Assembly (NCBI RefSeq): GCF_024464595.1
Contig: NZ_JANHAW010000001.1
Span: 744,001-808,000 of the forward strand
Source of the DNA: Halobellus litoreus
GTDB lineage: Archaea > Halobacteriota > Halobacteria > Halobacteriales > Haloferacaceae
Reading direction: 5' to 3'
DNA: 64,000 nt
How positions within the stretch are numbered: position 1 is the stretch's first letter; the number at the start of each line of letters is the position of its first letter. Of this stretch, positions 51,058 through 59,103 are shown in pieces. A program made the position numbers and the translations under genes. The notes under the pieces were generated by a model. That model worked only from the letters and a program-made list of their open reading frames with translations, was not told the DNA's origin and did not search any database.

Positions 51058-52320
51058 ATGAGCTACGACCAGATCGAGGTCCCCGATTCCGGGGAGAAGA
51101 TCACGCTCGCCGACGAGGAGACCGGGGAACTGAACGTTCCGGACACGCCGATCATCCCGATCATCCACGGCGACGGGATCGGAACCGACGTCGGACCGGC
51201 GGCGCAGAAGGTCCTCGACGCCGCCGCGGAGGCAACCGGCCGCTCCGTGGAGTGGATGCGCGTCTACGCCGGCGAGTCCGCCCGCGAGAAGTACGGCGAG
51301 AACCTGCCCGACGACACGGTGAACGCGATCCGCGATCACCGCGTCGCGATCAAGGGCCCGCTGACGACGCCCGTCGGCGCGGGCTACCGCTCGCTGAACG
51401 TCGCGCTCCGGCAGAAGCTCGACCTCTACGCGAACGTCCGCCCGACCTACCACATCGACGGCGTCCCCTCGCCCGTCAAGAACCCCGAGGAGATGGATAT
51501 GATCACGTTCCGGGAGAACACCGAGGACGTGTACGCCGGCATCGAGTGGGAGGCCGGCACCGACGAGGTCGAGCAGGTGAAGGCCTTCGTCGAGGACGAG
51601 ATGGGCTACGACGAGATGATGCACGACGGTCCGATCGGCATCGGCATCAAGCCCATCACGGAGTTCGGCACGAAGCGGCTGGTCCGCGAGGCCATCGACT
51701 ACGCCCTTGAGAACGACCGCGACACTGTCACGCTGGTCCACAAGGGCAACATAATGAAGTTCACCGAGGGCGCGTTCCGCGACTGGGGCTACGAGGTCGC
51801 CGAGGAGGAGTACGGCGCGGACGTCATCACCGAGGACGAACTCTGGGAGGAGCACGACGGCGAGGCGCCCGAGGGGACGCTGGTCGTCAACGACCGAATC
51901 GCGGACAACATGCTCCAGCAGCTCCTCACCCGGACGGACGAGTACGAGGTCATCGCGACGATGAACCTCAACGGGGACTATATGTCCGACGCCGCCGGCG
52001 CACAGATCGGCGGGCTCGGCATCGCGCCGGGCGCGAACTTCGGTGAGGGCCTCTGTCTCGCCGAACCGGTTCACGGCTCCGCGCCCAAGTACGCCGGGCA
52101 GGACAAGGTGAACCCGACCGCGATGATCCTCTCGGGTCGCGAGATGTTCGAGTATATGGGCTGGAAGGACGCCGGGCAACTAATCCGCGACGCCGTCGAG
52201 AAGACCATCTCCGCGGGCGACGTTACCTACGACCTCGAACGGCAGATCGAGGGCGGCAACAAGCTCGCGACGAGCGAGTTCGCCGAGGCGGTCGTCGAGA
52301 ACATCCACGACCTCGCCTGA
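51058..52320 (+). CDS. icd: Isocitrate dehydrogenase (NADP type)
   Basis: A 420-residue enzyme of the TCA cycle that converts isocitrate to 2-oxoglutarate, making NADPH. Conserved parts: PIIPIIHGDGIGTDVGPAAQ (31-50), VAIKGPLTTPVGAGYRSLNV, MDMITFRENTEDVYAGIEW, LVHKGNIMKFTEGAF, MNLNGDYMSDAAGAQIGG and GSAPKYAGQDKVNPTAMILS. ATG 51058 gives the usual haloarchaeal start MSYDQIEVP; ATG 51052 two codons upstream is possible. It is monocistronic. Confidence 0.95.
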   Translation: MSYDQIEVPDSGEKITLADEETGELNVPDTPIIPIIHGDGIGTDVGPAAQKVLDAAAEATGRSVEWMRVYAGESAREKYGENLPDDTVNAIRDHRVAIKGPLTTPVGAGYRSLNVALRQKLDLYANVRPTYHIDGVPSPVKNPEEMDMITFRENTEDVYAGIEWEAGTDEVEQVKAFVEDEMGYDEMMHDGPIGIGIKPITEFGTKRLVREAIDYALENDRDTVTLVHKGNIMKFTEGAFRDWGYEVAEEEYGADVITEDELWEEHDGEAPEGTLVVNDRIADNMLQQLLTRTDEYEVIATMNLNGDYMSDAAGAQIGGLGIAPGANFGEGLCLAEPVHGSAPKYAGQDKVNPTAMILSGREMFEYMGWKDAGQLIRDAVEKTISAGDVTYDLERQIEGGNKLATSEFAEAVVENIHDLA

Positions 52321-52394
52321 GACGACCGTTCGAGTCTCTTTTAGTTCACTCCCGAGCCGAAGGTTCAAATCCGGTAGCGGAGTAAGGGAGAGAT

Positions 52395-52934
52395 ATGTAC
52401 GCCGTCGTCGGCTGCACCGACTGCGAGCACCTCTGGATCCTGAAGGATCCGCGGGCAGCGGAGACCGCGATGTGTCCGCGCTGCGGCCGGACGCATCGGA
52501 CGAAGCAGCTCAGACGCTTCGTCGAGGACGAGAACCGGGAGGCCGCCAGGCAGGGGCGCGCGGCGCTGCTCGCGAAGCGCGGCGGCAACAGCGAGGCGTT
52601 CGCGGAGACGGCCCACGTCGCGGAGATGGAACGCGAGATCGACGAGCGCGGGGCGGCGGTCGACGACCGCGAGTACCTCGACGGCTCCGGCCTCGACGCC
52701 GAGGAGGTCGCGGCCGCCGGCGAACGAGCGGAGCGGGGGTCGGGGGAGTCCGCCGGCAGCCGTATCGACGTCGTCCGCGAGGCGCTCCGCGAGGGCGATG
52801 CCCCGACCGCCGACGACGTCGCGAGCTACGCCGCGGATCGCGGCGTGCCGGCCGAAAAGGCCCGCGAGATACTGACGAAACTGTCCCGACGCGGCGAGGT
52901 GACGGAGTCGGGCGGCACGTACCGCCTGCTCTGA
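52395..52934 (+). CDS. DUF5817 zinc-ribbon protein with winged-helix C terminus
   Basis: A 179-residue haloarchaeal protein. The N-terminal zinc ribbon has Cys7, Cys10, Cys27 and Cys30 (VVGCTDCEHLWIL, AMCPRCGR). A charged middle part is followed by a C-terminal winged-helix-like domain (SRIDVVREALREGDAPTADD, REILTKLSRRGEVTES). The combination suggests nucleic acid binding, but the function is unknown. A TAGCGGAGTAAGG-type stretch precedes ATG 52395. The next gene starts six bases later. Confidence 0.8.
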   Translation: MYAVVGCTDCEHLWILKDPRAAETAMCPRCGRTHRTKQLRRFVEDENREAARQGRAALLAKRGGNSEAFAETAHVAEMEREIDERGAAVDDREYLDGSGLDAEEVAAAGERAERGSGESAGSRIDVVREALREGDAPTADDVASYAADRGVPAEKAREILTKLSRRGEVTESGGTYRLL

Positions 52935-52940
52935 GTGTCG

Positions 52941-53324
52941 ATGTCGGGTGCGTCTGGGACCGGAATCGTCGGCTGGATCGCCCGCGGCGTCGTCGCCCTC
53001 TGCTTCGTCGGCGGCGCGGTCCTGGCGGTCACGGGTCGACTCGTCGTCGCCGGCGTCGCGTTCCTCGTCGGCCACACGTTCCTCGCCACGGCGGCGATGG
53101 TGCAGCGACAGCGACGCCGCGGTGCCGGCCTGTCGCTGTCGGGCGTCGGGTGGTTCGCGCTCTCGGTCGGTCTCGGGGCAGGCGGGACGTCTGCGGGCGG
53201 CACCACCGTTCCCGAAACGCCGCTTCTCGCCGTCGGAATCGCGCTCGTCACCGTGGGAACCCTTCTGGTGGTCGGGGCGCTCGGCGGGGGCGACCCCGAG
53301 CCGCCGGTCGAGGCGGAGAAGTAG
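52941..53324 (+). CDS. Small multi-helix membrane protein
   Basis: A 127-residue protein with four hydrophobic segments, at about residues 10-30, 33-50, 65-80 and 95-113. ATG 52941 is chosen; GTG 52935 is an alternative. It begins six bases after the zinc-ribbon gene and may be co-transcribed with it. No conserved functional motif is seen and I do not recognise its family. Confidence 0.6.
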   Translation: MSGASGTGIVGWIARGVVALCFVGGAVLAVTGRLVVAGVAFLVGHTFLATAAMVQRQRRRGAGLSLSGVGWFALSVGLGAGGTSAGGTTVPETPLLAVGIALVTVGTLLVVGALGGGDPEPPVEAEK

Positions 53325-53355
53325 TCCCTCGCGCCGACCGGGAGCCGTCTGCGGC

Positions 53356-54582
53356 CTATCGACCCAACTCGGCGTGCGCGCTGGAGAGGTGTCGCGAGGC
53401 GAGCGCCGACAGGAGCGACAGTTCGCCGGCGAGCGCGCCGACGGCGATGTACTCGGCGAGCGCGTCGGCGTTGGATCCGGCCGGATCGCCGCCGCCGCGG
53501 ACGCCCAGGACGTCGAGTCCCTCCGCCTGCGTGGGGAGTTTGGTGCCGCCGCCGACGGTGCCGACTTCCAGCGACGCCAGCGAGACCGAGAGGTAGAGGT
53601 CATCTTCCCGCACTTCGGCGGTCGTGATCGCGTTCGCGCCCTCGACGACCTGCGCCTCGTCCTGCCCGGTCGCGAGGAACATCGCGGCGACGACGTTCGC
53701 GACGTGGGCGTTGAAACCGAGACTGCCCGCTTTCGCCGACCCGACGAGGTTCTTCCGGGTGTTGAGCTCCGCGATGTCCTCGGGCGTCGTGTGCAACCGC
53801 TCTTCGACGACCTCGCGGGGAATCGTCACGTCCGCCGTGACGGAGCGGCCGCGCCCCTCGATGGCGTTGATCGCGGCGGGCTTTTTGTCCGTACAGAGGT
53901 TGCCAGAGAGCGCGACGAGGTCCGCCTCGGTCTCCTCCTCGACGACGTCGCAGGCGGCCTCTGTCGCGATAGTGGCCATATTCATCCCCATCGCGTCCTT
54001 CGTATCGTAGCGGAACCGGAGGTAGACGGAGTTGCCGACGACGTACGGGGTCACGTCCAGGAGTTCGCCGTGGCTCGTCGTCGACTCGGCCGCCTCGATC
54101 AGTCGGTCGGTGTTGTCGCGGACCCACGAGACGAGCGCTTCGGCCTCGATCACGTCCGCGACGCGGAACACGGGTGCGCGAGTCATCCCGGACTTGAGTA
54201 CCCGCGCGTTCGCGCCGCCCGCGGCGGAGAGCGCCGAACAGCCGCGGTTGACGCTCGCCAGCAGCGCGCCCTCGGTCGTCGCCAGCGGGAGGTACGCGCC
54301 CTCGTCGCCGTCGCCGCCGTCCGCGGCGCCACCGTCGACGGGCACCGGCCCGGCGACGCCCATCGGCACCTGGACCGCCCCGAGCATGTTCTCGATGTTC
54401 GACTCCGCGCGCTCGGCCGGGAAGCCGTAGTCGCCGACGGCGGAAAGCGTCGCGCCGGTCTCCGATTCGACGAGCAGTCGACGCGCCGCGGCGGCGACGT
54501 CGGCGTCGGCGTGATCGTCCAGTTCGTGAAGCCGGAGGTCGCCCTCGCGGACGCGCGCGGCGAGGTCGGCGGCGTCTGTCAT
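53356..54582 (-). CDS. hmgA: Hydroxymethylglutaryl-CoA reductase (class I)
   Basis: A 408-residue enzyme of the mevalonate pathway, making mevalonate for archaeal isoprenoid lipids. The class I signature is clear: ENMLGAVQVPMGVAGP, TTEGALLASVNRG with catalytic Glu104, GMNMATIATEA, TDKKPAAINAIEGRG (Lys233/234), ATGQDEAQ (Asp308) and His398 in SRHLSSAH. Length is typical; the short acidic loop at residues 83-95 is a local insertion. Target of statins in haloarchaea. Monocistronic. Confidence 0.96.
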   Translation of the reverse strand: MTDAADLAARVREGDLRLHELDDHADADVAAAARRLLVESETGATLSAVGDYGFPAERAESNIENMLGAVQVPMGVAGPVPVDGGAADGGDGDEGAYLPLATTEGALLASVNRGCSALSAAGGANARVLKSGMTRAPVFRVADVIEAEALVSWVRDNTDRLIEAAESTTSHGELLDVTPYVVGNSVYLRFRYDTKDAMGMNMATIATEAACDVVEEETEADLVALSGNLCTDKKPAAINAIEGRGRSVTADVTIPREVVEERLHTTPEDIAELNTRKNLVGSAKAGSLGFNAHVANVVAAMFLATGQDEAQVVEGANAITTAEVREDDLYLSVSLASLEVGTVGGGTKLPTQAEGLDVLGVRGGGDPAGSNADALAEYIAVGALAGELSLLSALASRHLSSAHAELGR

Positions 54583-54733
54583 ACCGCCCCATTTCCCGGG
54601 ACGACCCTAACGGTTTCCGGTTTTCCCGACGCGGGCCGGATGGGGCGCGCCGAGGGTCGGTGTCGCAGCCCGGGGACGGAGGGCCCGCGCCCGGAAGGGA
54701 AACCTACTCGTCCCCCCGCGGGGAGCATCGACT

Positions 54734-55543
54734 ATGACCGCACCGTTCTTCGAGCGACTCGGCGACCGCATCGAACGGGTCGACAGCGTCGTCTCCGTCG
54801 GTCTCGACGCCGACCGCTCGCGACTCCCCGAGCACCTCCTCGAAAAGGACCTCCCGCAGTGGGCGTTCAACCGCCGGATCATCGACGCGACGCACGAACA
54901 CGCCGCCTGCTACAAGCCGAACGCGGCGTTCTACGAGAGCGAGGAGGGGTGGCGGTCGCTCCGGGAGACCATCGCCTACGCCGACGGCAAGGACGTGCCC
55001 GTCCTCTTGGACGCCAAGCGCGCCGACATCGGCAACACCACCCGGCAGTACGCGAAGCTGCTCGACGACGTCGACGCGATCACGGTCAACCCGTATATGG
55101 GCTGGGACTCCCTCCAGCCGTTTCTCGATCGATCCGAGAAGGGCGTCTTCGTGCTCTGTCGGACCTCGAACCCCGGCGGTGCCGACCTCCAGGACCTCGA
55201 ACTGGAATCCGGCGAGACCGTCTACGAGCGGGTCGCCGCGCTCGCGGACCTCTGGAACGAACACGGCAACGTGGGCCTCGTCGTCGGCGCGACCGCGCCC
55301 GACGAACTCGAATCGATCCGCGAACAGGTGCCGGACCTCCCGTTCCTCGTCCCGGGCATCGGCGCGCAGGGCGGCGACGCCGAAGCCGCCGTCGAGAACG
55401 GACTGGCCCACGGAGTCGGCCTCGTCAACTCCTCCCGCGGGATCATCTTCGCCGGCGAGGATCAGGGCGAGGCGTTCGCGAAGGCCGCCGGCGACGCGGC
55501 GCGGCGACTGAAGCGGCGGCTGAACCAGTACCGCGACGCGTAG
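54734..55543 (+). CDS. pyrF: Orotidine 5'-phosphate decarboxylase
   Basis: A 269-residue enzyme that makes UMP from OMP, the last step of de novo pyrimidine synthesis. The catalytic set is Lys61 (CYKPNAAFYE), Asp93-Lys95-Asp98 (LLDAKRADIGNT) and the phosphate-binding VPGIGAQGGD. Length and motifs match the long (MtPyrF-like group 2) form. It is divergent from hmgA. The product is cytosolic. Confidence 0.95.
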   Translation: MTAPFFERLGDRIERVDSVVSVGLDADRSRLPEHLLEKDLPQWAFNRRIIDATHEHAACYKPNAAFYESEEGWRSLRETIAYADGKDVPVLLDAKRADIGNTTRQYAKLLDDVDAITVNPYMGWDSLQPFLDRSEKGVFVLCRTSNPGGADLQDLELESGETVYERVAALADLWNEHGNVGLVVGATAPDELESIREQVPDLPFLVPGIGAQGGDAEAAVENGLAHGVGLVNSSRGIIFAGEDQGEAFAKAAGDAARRLKRRLNQYRDA

Positions 55544-55585
55544 GTCGCTTCGTCGTCCCGGACCCGGTCGAGCCCGAACCGGCGG

Positions 55586-55780
55586 CTACCGGAACTCCGG
55601 CACCTCGCCCTCGGCGTCGCTCTCGGCGAAGACGTCCTCGCGCCCCTCGGGATCCGCACAGTGGACGCAGACGCCCTGCTCGGTTTCGAAGTGAACCGAG
55701 CAGACGGCCGCCCCGCAGCGGTGGCAGGCGTACTCGGCCTCGCGGCGCTCGCACACCTGACAGACACCCGTCACGCTCAT
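55586..55780 (-). CDS. Small zinc-finger protein with eight ligands
   Basis: A 64-residue protein whose first 41 residues hold Cys7, Cys10, Cys19, Cys22, Cys27, His30, Cys38 and Cys41. This C2-C2-CH-C2 order would bind two zinc ions in a cross-brace, as in HIT-type and B-box fingers. An acidic tail follows. The ATG 55780 is chosen; a GTG two codons earlier is possible. It may be an adaptor in nucleic acid or protein binding. No family assigned with certainty. Confidence 0.65.
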   Translation of the reverse strand: MSVTGVCQVCERREAEYACHRCGAAVCSVHFETEQGVCVHCADPEGREDVFAESDAEGEVPEFR

Positions 55781-55931
55781 ACTCACGTGTACGCGCGGCC
55801 GCCACTTCAGTCAGGGGGTCGTGTTGGTAATCAAGTCGCTCGCCCGATCGATCCGTTCCGGCGGGCGCGTCGCCCGAACGGCGGGCGATCGACGAGCAAC
55901 GCTCTTTGCCCCGGCGCTCCCAACGACGCGT

Positions 55932-56177
55932 ATGAGCATCACGTTGTACGCGCTCGACGGGTGTCCGTACTGCGAGGCCGTCCACGACGCGCTCGAGGAA
56001 CACGGTATCGACTACGAGACCGTCTGGGTCGACGGCTTGCACTCCGAGCGCGACGAGGTCAAGCGCGTGAGCGGCCAGCGCGCCGTGCCCGTGCTGGTCG
56101 ACGACGAGCGCGGCGTCACGATGAACGAGAGCGAGAACATCCTGACGTACGTCGGGACGACGCTCGCGGCGCAATGA
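55932..56177 (+). CDS. Glutaredoxin-like protein
   Basis: An 81-residue thioredoxin-fold protein starting SITLYALDGCPYCEAVHDAL with a CPYC active site (Cys11, Cys14), cis-proline in AVPVLVDDER and a C-terminal helix SENILTYVG. Haloarchaea use gamma-glutamylcysteine rather than glutathione, so it may work with that thiol. The stop overlaps the adenosyltransferase ATG by four bases (ATGA), so the two are translated together. ATG 55932 begins the conserved part. Confidence 0.88.
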   Translation: MSITLYALDGCPYCEAVHDALEEHGIDYETVWVDGLHSERDEVKRVSGQRAVPVLVDDERGVTMNESENILTYVGTTLAAQ

Positions 56178-56707
56178 AGATCTACACCGGCCGCGGCGAC
56201 GAGGGGATGACGGACCTGCGGGACATGTCGCGGGTCTCGAAGACGAGCGCCCGGATCGAGGCCTACGGGACGGTCGACGAGGCGAACGCCCTCGTCGGGA
56301 CCGCGCGTCCGACGGGGTACGACGACATCGACGAGACGCTCGAACGGATCCAGAACCACCTCCACATCGTGCAGGCGGACTTCGCGAATCCCGCTCCGGA
56401 CGACGACGATCCGGTCGTGACCGAGGCTCACGTCGAGGAACTGGAGGACGCCATCGACGAGGCCGACGCGGAACTCGACCCGCTGACGTCGTTCATTCTT
56501 CCGGGCGGGAGCGAGGCGGGGGCGACGCTGCACCACGCGCGGGCGGTCGTCCGGCGGGCGGAACGCCGCGCGGTCGACCTCGCGGCCGACGAACCAGTTA
56601 ATGCGGAAGCGATCCGGTATCTCAACCGGCTCTCCGACGCGCTGTTCGTCCTCGGGCGACTGGTGAACGCCCGCGACGGCGTCCCCGAGGAGTCGCCGTC
56701 GTACTGA
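56174..56707 (+). CDS. Cob(I)alamin adenosyltransferase, PduO type
   Basis: A 177-residue enzyme that transfers the adenosyl group from ATP to cob(I)alamin (or cob(I)yrinic acid diamide) to form coenzyme B12. The ATP-binding N terminus KIYTGRGDEGMTDLRDMSRV, the AYGTVDEANALVG helix, and FILPGGSEAGATLHHARAVV, RRAERRAVDL, NRLSDALFVLGRL are all conserved. It follows the glutaredoxin by a four-base overlap. The pairing may supply reducing thiols; this is inference. Confidence 0.93.
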   Translation: MKIYTGRGDEGMTDLRDMSRVSKTSARIEAYGTVDEANALVGTARPTGYDDIDETLERIQNHLHIVQADFANPAPDDDDPVVTEAHVEELEDAIDEADAELDPLTSFILPGGSEAGATLHHARAVVRRAERRAVDLAADEPVNAEAIRYLNRLSDALFVLGRLVNARDGVPEESPSY

Positions 56708-56757
56708 CTGCTCGTCCGGTCGCATCGCCGGGCGGGACTGACGCGCCGAAGAAGAAC

Positions 56758-56764
56758 GCTTAAG
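56758..56764 (+). promoter_or_regulatory. TATA-like box before tRNA-Val
   Basis: GCTTAAG lies about 28-34 bases upstream of the first tRNA base (56792), the spacing expected for an archaeal tRNA promoter. Confidence 0.5.
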
Positions 56765-56791
56765 TCCGGCGACGGGGAATCATCGGTGCGC

Positions 56792-56866
56792 GGGTCGGTG
56801 GTCTAGTCCGGTTATGACGGCTCCTTCACACGGAGCAGGCCGGCGGTTCGAATCCGCCCCGACCCA
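56792..56866 (+). tRNA. tRNA-Val (anticodon CAC)
   Basis: A complete 75-base cloverleaf: acceptor GGGTCGG/CCGACCC with discriminator A, D-arm GGTCTAGTCCGGTTATGACG, anticodon arm GCTCC-TTCACAC-GGAGC with anticodon CAC, and T-arm GGCGG-TTCGAAT-CCGCC. No intron and no encoded CCA. It reads GUG codons. Its 3' end is repeated imperfectly about 140 bases downstream. Confidence 0.95.
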
Positions 56867-56924
56867 TTTCTGACGAACCGAAACGACGAACGGCAGTGAG
56901 GAGTCCGTTCGTCGAAGTGGACAC

Positions 56925-57007
56925 GCGGATTCGAGCCAGGGAGGTCGCGCGCAGCGAACGAAGTGAGTGAGCACGTCCGACCGAGGTTCGGAATCCGCCC
57001 CGACCCA
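56925..57007 (+). repeat. tRNA-derived palindromic repeat downstream of tRNA-Val
   Basis: GCGGATTCGAGCC (56925-56937) and GGTTCGGAATCCGC (56985-56998) form an imperfect inverted repeat. The right arm continues into CCGACCCA, so that 56985-57007 repeats the tRNA-Val 3' end (56845-56866) with one inserted base. The centre GCAGCGAACGAAGTGAGTGA is the complement of the core of the repeat at 18603. It may be an attachment-site scar. Confidence 0.5.
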
Positions 57008-57128
57008 TACGCGGTTCGTACGGTCTCTAATTCGCCGTACGTCTCCAGCACCGACTCGCCCGCAAAGCAAAGGTAGTGAACTCGAAACCTGGAATCAGTT
57101 TAACTGTTTGTAGGCCTACGGTAATCGT

Positions 57129-57899
57129 ATGAATGACGGCGATGCCTCGTCACTTGAGTCTTTCATTCAGAGGCATTCCTCGTCGGAGTTGTCGGGGCAG
57201 GTGATCAATTCGACGCAACCGGACCCGATCGAAAGAATGACCAAGCAACTGTTCGGGAGTATGTCGGTTGAGGTCTCGAAAGCCCGGCAGAGCAGCGAGG
57301 TCGAGGATATGTTCGTGCTGGTGGACGACGGGACAGTCATCGCGTCGACGCCTATGAGGAGGATCCGAGAGGCGTTGCTGATGGTCAACACCGATCTGTA
57401 CCGGACGGGACTCAATCCGCTTGAGGATGTTACCGTCCCTGAGATACTGAAGGAGTTGTCCGAGACGATATTCGAGCTTGCCGGCTATCCGGACTCGAAT
57501 ACGGAGAAGCTGGTCCTGACGTTGATGGCACGCTACATTGAAAAGCAGGCGTGGCATCACGAAACCGGCGTCATTCGCGCGTCCTTTCAGCGTCTATCGC
57601 GTCTGTACGACGAGAAGGGCACCCGGAGGGTATATGAGCGCCTCGGGGGACTGCCCGACCTCGATGTCCACGCATATGGCGCTCCCGATCGGGACCCACC
57701 GGAGGACTTCCCCGTAACCATTCACGGACTCCGAAATGACGAACTGCGTCAGAGTTGGTTCGTCGTTCACCGCACGAACGACGGAGAGAGTGTCGGGATG
57801 CTCGCTCGGGAGCGGAGCCCCAACGAATGGGAGGGGTTTTGGACGTTCGATACCGACGAGACCGACGCGCTCAACGAGTACATCAGGCGCTCGTTCTGA
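57129..57899 (+). CDS. DICT sensory domain protein
   Basis: A 256-residue soluble protein. The N-terminal segment (SLESFIQRHSSSELSGQVIN) and the mid region PMRRIREALLMVNTDLYRTG match haloarchaeal DICT-domain proteins, which occur with diguanylate cyclases and two-component systems in bacteria and alone in haloarchaea. The C-terminal 90 residues (DFPVTIHGLRNDELRQSWFV, VGMLARERSPNEWEGFWTFD) form the DICT-associated beta-rich part. Third positions are less G+C-rich than in housekeeping genes. Signal unknown; the neighbours are small sensory genes. Confidence 0.75.
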   Translation: MNDGDASSLESFIQRHSSSELSGQVINSTQPDPIERMTKQLFGSMSVEVSKARQSSEVEDMFVLVDDGTVIASTPMRRIREALLMVNTDLYRTGLNPLEDVTVPEILKELSETIFELAGYPDSNTEKLVLTLMARYIEKQAWHHETGVIRASFQRLSRLYDEKGTRRVYERLGGLPDLDVHAYGAPDRDPPEDFPVTIHGLRNDELRQSWFVVHRTNDGESVGMLARERSPNEWEGFWTFDTDETDALNEYIRRSF

Positions 57900-58043
57900 T
57901 AGCGTGGTGCTCGGCGTCAGGAATGAATCGATCGAGGCCTCGTCCGTCGTGCGCACGTCCTATTCGGCCGTGCGAAGCTTTCTATGAGACCCCTCGCTCC
58001 AGAATAGTCGAACCGGCGGCTGGGGTATCGACACGACTCGGTG

Positions 58044-58289
58044 CTACACTGATCGCTCAGAGCGATAAAATTCCCCATCGACGAGCACCCGCGAGTCGTG
58101 ACCGATCGTGATCTGGTGGTCCCCGTACTGAAACGTAAACCGCCACTCGTGTTCGTTCTTCATTCCGTCCAATTTGTTCAACACGTCGGGGTCGATGTAG
58201 TCGTGCAGCGGCTCGATTTGTCCCGGCGCTACCCCCTCCGCAGCGGCCACTGCTTTGACGACTTCGGTGAGGAGATCAGTTCGCGTCAT
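58044..58289 (-). CDS. HalOD1 output domain protein
   Basis: An 81-residue single-domain protein: LTEVVKAVAAAEGVAPGQIE, PLHDYIDPDVLNKLD, then a strand pair WRFTFQYGDHQITIGHDS. This is the HalOD1 pattern. ATG 58289 overlaps the stop of the upstream winged-helix gene (ATGA), so the two form a coupled pair. It probably acts as a signalling output or dimerisation unit; mechanism unknown. Confidence 0.78.
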   Translation of the reverse strand: MTRTDLLTEVVKAVAAAEGVAPGQIEPLHDYIDPDVLNKLDGMKNEHEWRFTFQYGDHQITIGHDSRVLVDGEFYRSERSV

Positions 58290-58669
58290 CCCTCCACGCT
58301 CCCAATGACGACACATTCGTTCCGCAAGCGTTCCGGATATTCCCGGTCCGACTCGATCATTTCGCTCACGACGAATCCGGGTTCCTCGAAATGTGGGCCA
58401 CGCCGGACACGGAACGGATCACTCTCCCAGCGGATGTATCCCGAATCAGCGAGCTTGGGGAGGTGATGATGTCGCAAGTGAATGCACGGATCCTGGGAAT
58501 CCATCGGTTGCATCGGTGAGTCCGCGGCATCGGGCAACGAGAGCCACTCGTCTTCGGGTGCCTTCAGTAGCGAAAAGATGATCGTCCGACGTGGTTGGGC
58601 CGCCAGCGCTTCGTACAACTGGTCCCATCTTTCGGTGCACTCACCACTTCCGGTGGCGTCGGTAGCCAT
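58286..58669 (-). CDS. Winged-helix (DUF7344-like) regulator
   Basis: A 127-residue protein with a winged-helix start ERWDQLYEALAAQPRRTIIF followed by a segment HLRHHHLPKLADSGYIRWES typical of haloarchaeal DUF7344-type wHTH proteins. The C terminus after residue 85 (GPHFEEPGFVVSEMIESDRE) carries a short helical tail. It probably binds DNA as a dimer. It is coupled by a four-base overlap to the HalOD1 gene downstream. Confidence 0.7.
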   Translation of the reverse strand: MATDATGSGECTERWDQLYEALAAQPRRTIIFSLLKAPEDEWLSLPDAADSPMQPMDSQDPCIHLRHHHLPKLADSGYIRWESDPFRVRRGPHFEEPGFVVSEMIESDREYPERLRNECVVIGSVEG

Positions 58670-58872
58670 AGGGGCACGTATGATTTTGATGCGTAAATTA
58701 TTGTGTCCCCACCCACGTCGGAGACGTTCACGAAACCCGACTCATCGCGACGTACGTCGGCTACTCCTGTCGATCCGTGCCTGCGGCTGTCATCGAGGTC
58801 CGACGTCGTCTGCTCGCGCTTCAGCCGAGGCCCTACCGCGAATCGCTCACTCCGGCGGATTCGCTGGAGGGC

Positions 58873-59103
58873 CTACCGCTCGTTGACGGTTACGGTCCCC
58901 GCTTCCACCACGACCTCGTACGTTAAATACCGAAACTCGATACGCGCGCCTTCCGTCTGTGCTAATCGCTCAACTGCGTCGATGTCGACTGCCTCACTGA
59001 GGGGTGGCAAGTCAATCGCGTCTTCGCCTTCCACCTGTGCGACTTTCTGTACGATCTCGACCGCGAGTGACGTTGGTTCTCCAGTACCCAACGTAGATTC
59101 CAT
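58873..59103 (-). CDS. HalOD1 output domain protein
   Basis: A 76-residue protein with SLAVEIVQKVAQVEGEDAID, LPPLSEAVDIDAVERLAQ and a strand IEFRYLTYEVVVEAGTVTV, the single HalOD1 domain. It lies about 200 bases upstream of the winged-helix gene on the same strand. ATG 59103 is the first standard start. Upstream DNA (59110-59220) is AT-rich and contains AATAATAG, a probable promoter. Confidence 0.75.
   Translation of the reverse strand: MESTLGTGEPTSLAVEIVQKVAQVEGEDAIDLPPLSEAVDIDAVERLAQTEGARIEFRYLTYEVVVEAGTVTVNER

Noticed and set aside
52948-55830. A 960-codon open frame on the plus strand
   Set aside because: It runs antisense through HMG-CoA reductase and out of frame through pyrF, both with clear catalytic motifs; long shadow frames are expected at this G+C content.
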